Shown here piece by piece: positions 37,494 to 45,217 of a stretch of DNA of 45,217 nt (the first letter of the stretch is position 1; every line of letters starts with the position of its first letter). The notes beneath the pieces were generated by a model. It saw only the letters and a list, made by a program, of their open reading frames with translations. It did no database searches and was not told the DNA's origin. A program made the position numbers and the translations under genes. The DNA comes from Zychaea mexicana (Eukaryota; Mucoromycota; Mucoromycetes; Mucorales; Lichtheimiaceae). The stretch spans positions 1 through 45,217 of the forward strand of contig NW_026516875.1 in assembly GCF_025766255.1 (NCBI RefSeq), written 5' to 3'.

Positions 37494-39976
37494 ATGTCCG
37501 CTTCTGTACTGGATCAGATTGTACAATCGTCACGGAGAGCACTCGTCAAACTACACAGTCATCATAGAAAGCAGCGATCACCGACAAGTAGCATAAAGAA
37601 ATACAGCATCCAGCCCATCAATGACCATGCCGCCTTGGTATCGCTTGCCGAAGACTATCTCTTTGGACGGAACGACAAACCACGCGATCAGGCACTTGCA
37701 GTCGAATTGTTACACACGGCCCATGACTATGCACCCGCGCAAGCCATCCTTGGATTCTGTAGCGAATTCGGAATTGGCTGTGGACAAGATTTCCGGACAG
37801 CTGAAAGCTACTACATGGCTTCAACTACTACTACTACTACTACTTCTTTCATTCCCAATAATGAATGTGGCGACGGCGATAATGATGACCACGACGATGA
37901 TGATTTTAATAACGACAACGGCACCAGCAGTAAAATCAACCACAACAACAATAAGACAAACAACAACGCCGATCAGAAACAACAACAATTTAATGACATT
38001 CGGATGCTGGCTATTTTAAGGTTGGCCTTTCTACGAAAGTATGGGCGGCCCGGTATCAAGATCGACAGAAGCGAGTCGGAACATTGGGAAGCACTCGTCC
38101 AGCGTAACAGCATTGCCGTCAACTGGTTACAAAGGGGTGCTTCCGAGGGCTGTGCCGCCAGCCAGTATTGTCTCGGTGTGTGTTTTCACGACGGCATCGG
38201 TGTCCCCAGGAATCCGCATGCTGCATTCGGGTGGTACAAGAAAAGCGCCGAGCAAGGCAACTGCCGTGGCCAGGGCATCCTCGGCTATTGTTATGGTGAA
38301 GGCTTTGGTGTTGACAAAGATCAACAGATGGCGCTCAAATATTATCATTTGGCCGCCAGTCAGGGCGAAACCGTTGCCATCTACAACATCGGGTAAACAT
38401 CAATTGGCTTATCCGGGTGTGCTATGTAGTAGAAACAACAGTACTAAATTGCATCCGTTTAGTTATTGCTATGAAGATGGCATTGGCGTTGACAAGGATG
38501 TCCAAGAGGCCGTGAAATGGTATCGCATGTCGGCAGAAAAGGGCAATGCCTTCGCTCAAAACTCACTCGGGTAAATAGCATCACGATCTGCACATTGAAA
38601 TGATGGCTGCTAACACTGCTTGCTTTTGATTGAAGCTATTGTTTTGAAGACGGCATCGGGGTTGGAAAAGATGTGGAGCAAGCGGCCCTTTGGTACCAGC
38701 AATCGGCAGAACAAGGTTACCCCTGGGCTCAGTGTAATCTTGGTTACTGTTTTCAGAATGGCATTGGCTTGCCTCAAGACGCTACCATGGGTGCATATTG
38801 GTATGCCGAAGCAGCACGACAAGGCCATTCACGGGCACAGCACAACCTGGGCTTTTGCAAGCAGAATGCCATTGGCGTGGAACGTAATGAACAAGAAGCC
38901 GTAAAGTGGTACAAGAAGTCTGCACAACAAGGCAACATCTTTGCCTTTCATTCTCTCGGGTAACTATTTCTGTTTTCTTTATTTGTGATAAGACGGTTTT
39001 AAGAAAAGACACACCCACTTATCGTGCACAACATATAAACAGTTTCTGTTATCAGAATGGTATTGGCGTCGAACGGAACGAACAAGAAGCAGTTTATTGG
39101 TATACATTGAGCGCGAAAAAGAACCATGCACCAGCGCAATTATCATTGGGTTTCTGCTTGCGTAATGGAGTTGGTATCGAAAAGAACGAGCGTGAGGCTG
39201 TCCGGTGGTTTACCTTGGCCGCAGAACAAGGTAATGCTTTGGCTCAGAATTCCTTGGGCTTTTGCTATGAAGAAAGTATCGGTATGGATCAAGCGGATCC
39301 CAAGCAAGCCGTCAGCTGGTATCAAAAGTCAGCAAAGCAAAACAACCCTTGGGCTCAGTGCAATCTTGGTTTTTGTAAGTAGAACTATCCCAACATCATC
39401 CGTCAGAGACTCATGGCAGGTTCACTAAAGTTTTATAATATGCAGGTTATGCCAATGGAATAGGTGTAGAAATGGATGCTACGCGTGCTGTACATTGGTA
39501 TCGACGTGCTGCAAGCCAAAATCATGCGCGCGCACTAGACAAGTTGGGCGTTCATCTGCAAACAGGTATCGGCGTACGACAAAATCACGTACTAGCGGTC
39601 AAATATTTCCGTCGCGCGGCAGAACAAGGCCATACCGCTGCACAGTATCATCTGGGATTGTGTCATGAACGAGGCATGGGTGTGTCTGTAAACTTGCAAG
39701 AAGCTCTGTATTGGTTTGAGCGTGCTGCTTTGGTAAGTAGTCAATGGAAACCATTCTGGAAGAGAGTAGATCAATTATGCTAACAAAAAGTTATGTTGTA
39801 AATGCTTATTACACCAGACCGGTTGCCGAAGTTCACATGAACGATTGAGACGACTGTTGCTACGCTATTGCTTGGAAAATGCGTCGGTGGCAGACATGCT
39901 TGACTCCGAGCACTTGTTTCCTAAAGGAATCCACTCTATCGGATGGATTGCGGGCTACAGTGCTCCGGCTGCTTAG
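37494..39976 (+). CDS. Sel1-repeat (SLR) protein, 6 exons, about 702 aa
   Basis: Exons 37494-38392, 38463-38570, 38636-38959, 39043-39374, 39446-39732 and 39818-39976. It starts MSASVLDQIVQSSRRALVK. A basic/Ser N-terminus, a first degenerate Sel1 unit (AQAILGFCSEFGIGCGQD) and an Asp/Asn-rich insert precede about 12 Sel1 units of 36 residues (for example YCYEDGIGVDKDVQEAVKW and FCYQNGIGVERNEQEAVYW). The C-terminus (SSHERLRRLLLRYC and onwards) lies outside the repeats and ends YSAPAA. Sel1 repeats form an alpha-solenoid used as a protein-binding scaffold, as in Skt5/Chs4 and Hrd3; which partner this one binds cannot be told. Introns 1-3 fall at the same codon of a repeat (after LG, phase 2), so exon 2 is exactly one repeat and exon 3 exactly three. 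Confidence 0.9.
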
Positions 39977-41859
39977 ATCGCTTATTATCACAACAGCATA
40001 TCACTCCTACTACCTACTACTATCCACTCTCTGCATATACAATTTTATGTTTCCCTTAAAAAGTCTTTGTAATTTCATGTACCCCACCGTTGTTTGTTTT
40101 CTACAATTTTGATCTTAATTTACTCCTCCTTTTCCCTTATACATTGGCATATATACATACTAAACTTAATAATACGCACACATCTTACAGTAACTCTTTT
40201 TCTCCTTTTACGCCGCTGCTCTGCTTGTTTTCTAGTCAGTGTACCACAGTATATAATTAAAAGGGGACGCTTTGCAGTGTATCTACTTGCGATACCATCA
40301 CAAACCAATTATAAAAGCGGTGGCTTTCTTTTCCATCCAAGGTAGCACGAATCACAACGATGTGGCAACTATCATACAGTGTACATACTTTTCGGACAAG
40401 CATCCGTTGCCGCCACCGACAGTGCCGACTTTTTTTTTCATGATCAGTATTACGTGTACTTGACGTTTTCTACATCAGCTTGGATGAATACTTCATTAAG
40501 CAATCGACACTTTCAATGACGTTTTGTTATATTCAACTACACTATTCTACAATGGCTGCATTTTTTTTGCAAAGACTATGATCTAGTTGAGACGTTTAAG
40601 TCTTACCTAGACTGCACTATGCCAAAATCTTTCATGCGTTTATTTTTTCTGAAGAGCTACCAAAAATAAAAACCTGTGTGGCACGTGCACTTGTTGTACT
40701 TGTTTAACAACAAAAGATCATTCTTATCGTGTAACACATTTACATCTCTCTTTTTTTCTTTTGCGGAACAAGAAATCCGTGTGGCTTTGTATGGGGAAAA
40801 AGGATATGGAAGCACTGTCACTTTTCCATGTATGGTTTCACTGGTGTAAGTAGCACAGTTAGCGAGTGTGCTACAATAACAGTTGCACATTATATGCAAA
40901 TAAAAAATACGCCGCCGTTGCCACCAGCTCCAATCGCACCCTCCTTGAAGCTGAAACAACTTTTAGACTACTTCTTATCACAAGCGATAGACCAGTGCGG
41001 GATGACGGGTCCGAGCATGAAATTTGCTTGCTTTGTGAATCGTATTTCAATTATGCTATCACTAAGGTTGCCCTGAGAAAATATGACCGGTCGTGGTGAA
41101 TATGTTATATTAACACGAGAAGGTCAAATGATACTTCATACCTGTGTCCCCGATGAAACAAGCTTCTTTTGATGATAGAATATCAATTAGTCATTTGGCA
41201 ACCAAAGCAGTTTGTACTTGTTATCTTTGACTTGATTGTTTTGACAGCCCACCAGCAAAACCATATGACGTGTATGTACTTCATATGTTTTTCATTTTCT
41301 ATAATGTATAATTCTAACTTGAGCTTATTTCTTTAAGGAGATCGTTAACGAGGATGTATCATATGAGTGGATACAGTTATGATAATGATGGATACAGTGA
41401 ATGTGTTTACTACAGCCACAAGTCTTGAGATACGGTGCTATCTCTAGTGCTTCAATATGTTTCCTGTACCATGATATGATTGTGAAGAAAAGGGCTAGCA
41501 GCATATGATTTACCAGAGAAAAAAAGATAACGCTTTGATAATGACAATGATTTGGTTGTAAATGCTTTGTCGTATTTAATTCATGTCTGCCATTCTTCAT
41601 TACAATTAACGGAAATGTTATAGAGAGATGAAAGTGAAAGGGTTAGAATTTAAACGATTTTCTGTCTACTCAGATCTTTACAACTACGCAGGTATAGCTT
41701 TTCTAGAACGCACTTACTACTGCAATTGCTAGCTTTTCTGCGCTTTCATTATATAGTGTGTAGCCATCATTCCTTTGCACCAGTGTCCGTACGTATAATA
41801 ATCCGTACTACATTGAAGCATCAGCAGAAGTTCTAACTTGTATTTTGTATCATGTCATA
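39977..41859. other. AT-rich intergenic region
   Basis: 1.9 kb without a supportable gene. It contains a perfect 8-bp inverted repeat (GTAGCACA at 40850-40857, TGTGCTAC at 40867-40874) and several T runs. Open frames are short and patternless. Confidence 0.55.
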
Positions 41860-42147
41860 ATGATTGCGGCGATCAAGAGTGTTCCTGCAATTCTGGGTAA
41901 ATACGATCGTTTTCGGTATAAGCCATGTTTTGTGCTTACTATGTTTGTGTCAGTAGTAGTTAGTTATTTTCTGCTGTGCGATTATGGTACAATGCTCAGT
42001 CATAAAGAACAGAGAAATTCAGTCGACCAACATATTTTCCATAGTCAGAGATGCAATTCGAGGGAGCGGCCGGACATATACATATCATACTCAGGGGAGA
42101 TAAGAAGAAAGAATACGGGTGTGTTTCCAAAAGATCTTCCAAGTTGA
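41860..42147 (+). CDS. Small ORF with type II membrane-anchor-like start, possibly a truncated gene
   Basis: 95 codons from an ATG at 41860. A short basic N-terminus (MIAAIKSVPAILGKYDRFRY) is followed by one strong hydrophobic segment (CFVLTMFVSVVVSYFLL) and then polar sequence. This layout is typical of Golgi type II proteins such as glycosyltransferases. It stops after KNTGVFPKDLPS. No catalytic domain follows in any frame that I can join, so it may be a truncated relic or chance. No family was recognised. Confidence 0.28.
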   Translation: MIAAIKSVPAILGKYDRFRYKPCFVLTMFVSVVVSYFLLCDYGTMLSHKEQRNSVDQHIFHSQRCNSRERPDIYISYSGEIRRKNTGVFPKDLPS

Positions 42148-42689
42148 CAACGCACACTCAAAAAAGCTCGTATCATACGCCGAGAGATTTCTTGACTTAC
42201 AACTAAGACTTAGTACCAAACAAATGTAGTAAGAATGACTACTTTTACATACCCTGGTGGAAAACTACTGTACATCCATCTTATGCGATTAATGCTTAAA
42301 CTATATAAACTGTGCTAATGTGCCTAGCGAAAGAGTAGGGAAGGGTTAAAACGAAATCTTATCGCCAGGGATAATACAGTACCGACAAGACTGGGACCAG
42401 TAATTTGATGTTGTGGTCAATCTCTCGATCGATACCATACCAAACGAGTGTGTGAAAGACTTTTGAATTGATTTCTCACGCAAACTGTTTGTTATGCTAT
42501 ATTTTCCTCCATATATGTCAAGGAAGAAATTGTCGTGCTGCGGATGTGCAACTAAAGATCTTGGCTTTTCATAATTATTAAGACCAAGCAAGCAATAATA
42601 ATAAGTTGTATGTGTTGCTACTGTCACGTTATGTTTATTAATTAACAGGCATAAACAGAGGAAACTGGCTCAATTGGATCGTCATGGAA
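42148..42689. other. AT-rich region without gene
   Basis: Nothing supportable seen. A minus-strand open stretch at 42346-42627 has no recognisable motif. Confidence 0.5.
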
Positions 42690-42893
42690 CGCGCAGCCCA
42701 CAGCATCTATTAACAATACCTGTGCACATACCCGCGGAGCTGTGGCTAAATCGGGAAGAAACTTTGGATTGATCGAATTGTATTTGCGTTAAAGATCAAA
42801 TAGACATGATCACACAGATTAATTGCAAATGGTTGTCTACGCTCGACTTTTTGGACGTGTATTGTTCAGAGCTATGTATGTATTAAGGGTCTC
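42690..42893 (+). pseudogene. Possible F-box relic
   Basis: The plus strand reads LLTIPVHIPAELWLN, resembling the opening of an F-box (usual LPxELWLxI), then stops. After a frame change, DQIDMITQINCKWLSTLDFLD resembles the second F-box helix with its Lys-Trp. The stretch is short, broken and has no repeats after it. The reading is suggestive only. Confidence 0.3.
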
Positions 42894-43210
42894 CTCTCGA
42901 AGAAATGTAACGAATCTGCCATACGACACTCTTGACTAGAGGTATAGCGCGCATCATTAAGAATTTCAACGTTGTCAGACCTTCTTCTTTTCACAGGCTA
43001 TCAAACCTTAAAAATATTGCTTTGGGTCTCAAAACGTAGAATGTCGTAAAGATACGTGTAGCTTGGGTGAGGTTAGATAGCTAATATGCAGCATTAATTA
43101 AAGTAGTAGCTTGACTACATACAATACGCGTAAATTACAATAACAAACAGCACATGTTTGATAGACGGGGGACAACAACAACAAGGCCTTTATTTAAATT
43201 GGTCAAATTC

Positions 43211-43560
43211 CTAAAGAGGCTCGTCCAAAAACGAGAGTGTCGATGTCTTAGCTTTGCGGGAAGGTGCATCGGCATCTGCTCCCGAACCCTCTACCACAAA
43301 GCTGGGTTCTGTCTTGGTCGCTTTATGGATCTCGGAGGGTCCGATCGGCATTGAGATGCCAGCGGTCTCACCAATCAACTTACCTACTTAGAAGTCGCCC
43401 CGTGCCTACAAAACAAGCATCAGCACCCACCCTTGCGCTTACCTACCCTCACTCACACTCACACACACTGAAAAAAAAGGAAGGGACTTACCACATGTGA
43501 TCGAGAAAAAGCGAGGAAGCAGCACGCTGCGGAAAATGGGTGCCTTTTCATGCACACGTT
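43211..43560 (-). CDS. Small protein of unknown function, last two exons (5' end uncertain)
   Basis: Minus strand. The final exon 43383-43211 reads KLIGETAGISMPIGPSEIHK, then TEPSFVVEGSGADADAPSRK and ends TLSFLDEPL at a stop. It joins in phase 1, through a 108-bp intron with a perfect GTAAGT donor, to an exon ending FRSVLLPRFFSITCG at 43492. The Arg/Leu/Phe/Ser-rich stretch before the junction looks like a mitochondrial targeting sequence. The frame is open upstream to about 43636 but no ATG is obvious, so the start or another exon is missing. No family was recognised. The splice-donor region is duplicated in inverted orientation at the right end of the window. Confidence 0.45.
43441..43515 (-). 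repeat. Inverted repeat, left copy
   Basis: On the minus strand this segment reads TCGCTTTTTCTC, CGATCACATGTG, GTAAGTCCCTTCC, a T run, then TGTGTGTGAGTGTGAGTGAG. The right copy at 45133-45217 on the plus strand has the same order with few changes. Confidence 0.75.
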
Positions 43561-43639
43561 CAAGACCCCGCTTCTTTTGAAAAAAAAAAAATACCCCCAC
43601 TCCGCACCCACAGGTCCGTGCCAACAACGCGGGGAACAA

Positions 43640-44915
43640 TGACAGATCTTCTGTATCATAGCGACAGTATGTAACACTATTACAACGCGCTTTACCACAC
43701 TTTGGTACGCGTTTTTCACCTATTTTTTTTTGTTTCTATCTTCGCGTAGTTCGTTCGCAAAAATAATCGAAAGGAAAAATTTTTTCGGAGGGTACCAGCC
43801 CGAAACCTGTTTTTTGTTTTGTTTTGTTTTTTTTTCACATGTATCATACATCACCCGTACACACGCCGAGGAAGTAAACACCACGTCTGATTGGCTTTGT
43901 GTCGCTACTGCTAAGGGAGGTGGATGAGAAAATGAGCAAACCCAACAGCACTATCAACCTGAAGAAGCAGCCTGTATCGATAATAGTAGTTCTAGGATGA
44001 CGCGCATACTATGCTGAAAACAGCCATGCTGCTCTATAGTCTGCCCTTGGCAGTTTAGTTTAAGCTGTCCACATCCATCATTGCGGGCTTGGAGGATCGG
44101 CAACCGATAATTGCGTGAGAATCGATGTCTACTTGGGAGACGGAGTGCTGGGAGTCTCTCATGTGAAAATCGTAGGCTGGACCTCATGGTGCCTTGTGCG
44201 AGCAAAACATCCCCTTTTCTTTTCTGCCGAGCATCAGCATCGTTGAAGAAAAGGAGAGGGTGTTTTGATATCATTCAAACGTCAAGTCGTTACAATATTT
44301 TGAAACACACCTCTTTCAAAAAATGGCATTTCTGATATATTATAGTGCACGCCACGCTGAACGCGAGACCCGTTTACGCGACAAGGCTAGCAGCAGCATG
44401 AAACAGCAAGTTCAGGAAATGGTATTAGGGAGTCCTTGAACAGCCTGGACCGCAAGTTGCCAGTCTATCATAATCATGTGGGCGTGTGTGCGCTGCGCAC
44501 TGCTTTCCATGAATTGTAGGGGTTGATGATACCAAAAGATATAAATACGCCCACATTTTTCAGGCCATTTCGTTTTTTCTCTTCACTCTTTCTTTCCTTC
44601 ATTTTTCTTTTTTCCTTCACTCCCTTGGTTCCTCCTGGTCTTCCTCTTGGCTCTTCCCTTGGCTCTTCCCTTGGTCCTGGTGTTGCCTCCGTTGCGCCTG
44701 TCCAACCCTTACTTCCGGTAATCCTGGCTGCCTCAACTGGTCCCTGCTTTGGTTTGTCCAGTCTCGCGTTCAACGGTGTTGGTCACAACCGGTCTCCTAG
44801 TGAGACCAGAGGACGGAGGAATCCTTTTTCGGTTTCTCGCCATAGAAATATGGTAGTGTCCTTTTTGGTTGGATGCCTTGTCTCCCGGTCTGGTCTACTA
44901 TGGTGGGGATCGCGT
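43640..44915. other. Region between the inverted repeat copies
   Basis: No confirmed gene. A TATA-like GATATAAATA at about 44539 and a CT-rich stretch behind it look like a promoter for a plus-strand gene running off the window. At 44640-44690 there are short imperfect direct repeats of CTTGGCTCTTCC. A minus-strand open stretch at 43954-44274 has no known motif. Confidence 0.45.
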
Positions 44916-45121
44916 TCGACTCTCGGCAATCGACTCTCGGCAATCGACTCTCGGCAATCGACTCTCGGCAATCGACTCTCGGCAATCGACTCTCCATCGA
45001 CTCTCAATCGACTCTCACATCGACTCTCGGCAATCGACTCTCAACATCGACTCTCGCAATCGACTCTCGGCAATCGACTCTCGGCAATCGACTCTCGGCA
45101 ATCGACTCTCAACATCGACTC
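44916..45121. repeat. 14-bp tandem repeat array
   Basis: About 15-16 head-to-tail units with consensus TCGACTCTCGGCAA. The left units are perfect. Middle units are shortened or altered to forms ending CTCCA, CTCAA, CTCACA or CTCAACA. The array stops just before the right inverted-repeat copy. Confidence 0.95.
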
Positions 45122-45132
45122 AAGGCTAGACT

Positions 45133-45217
45133 CATCGCTTTTTCTCTTCTCTTTTCGATCACGTATGGTAAGTCCCTTCCTTTTTTTCTGTGTGTGTGAA
45201 TGTGAGTGAGTGTGAGT
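45133..45217 (+). repeat. Inverted repeat, right copy with splice-donor-like site, cut by window end
   Basis: Plus strand: TCGCTTTTTCTC, a short insertion, CGATCACGTATG, then GTAAGTCCCTTCC, a T run and TGTGTGTGAATGTGAGTGAG. The reading frame before GTAAGT gives FSLLFSITYG, parallel to LPRFFSITCG at the left copy. This suggests the end of an exon of a paralogous gene or a shared terminal sequence of an element. Confidence 0.7.

Noticed and set aside
43461..43483. TTTTTTTTCAG as the acceptor of the small right-arm gene
   Set aside because: The following sequence is only a GTGTGA microsatellite, and the right copy has CTG at this place, so a later acceptor (43384) is preferred.

Overview
The window is eukaryotic nuclear DNA. 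Nearly every gene is split by short GT-AG introns (about 65-160 bp). Polyglutamine, polyasparagine and Asp/Glu tracts encoded by CAA/CAG/GAT runs are common, and genes are spaced 0.2-3 kb apart. Together with the proteins recognised (Sec11, Snu66, Pet100, Surf4/Erv29, Ssl2/XPB, Gal7, Zn2Cys6 and Sel1-repeat proteins), this points to a fungus. A member of Mucoromycota/Mucorales is the best guess; that placement is inference. Gene models below were joined by hand from splice sites and reading frame.

Left part (1.9-13.1 kb): a PHD-finger nuclear protein (+). A tiny three-exon PET100-like cytochrome oxidase assembly factor (-) is head-to-head with the tri-snRNP protein Snu66/SART1 (+). A seven-TM receptor (-) is head-to-head with the signal peptidase subunit Sec11 (+). 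A Surf4/Erv29 cargo receptor (+) follows. Sec11 and Surf4 are both early secretory-pathway genes.

Middle (13.3-22.8 kb): four minus-strand units. They are a GTPase of the immunity-related (IRG) type with a predicted N-myristoylation signal, a doubtful small secreted or membrane ORF, galactose-1-phosphate uridylyltransferase (GAL7), and a ten-exon Zn2Cys6 transcription factor. The factor's C-terminus may extend beyond the apparent stop through an extra coding block that sits next to the GAL7 promoter.

Right part (25.5-40 kb): a polyQ protein of unknown function with a conserved-looking C-terminal domain (+), an F-box/leucine-rich-repeat protein (-), and a relic of a PIF1-type (Helitron-like) helicase with GC-rich repeat DNA. 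Next come a decayed coding region, the TFIIH helicase XPB/Ssl2 with a one-base frame break near its C-terminus (+), and a Sel1-repeat protein whose central introns fall on repeat boundaries (+).

Far right (40-45.2 kb): gene-poor and AT-rich, with relic-like ORFs. A segment of about 75-85 bp containing a splice donor is present in inverted orientation at 43.4 and 45.2 kb. A 14-bp tandem array lies just inside the right copy. The right copy is cut by the window end. The best candidate for an under-described biological system is the fungal IRG-type GTPase.
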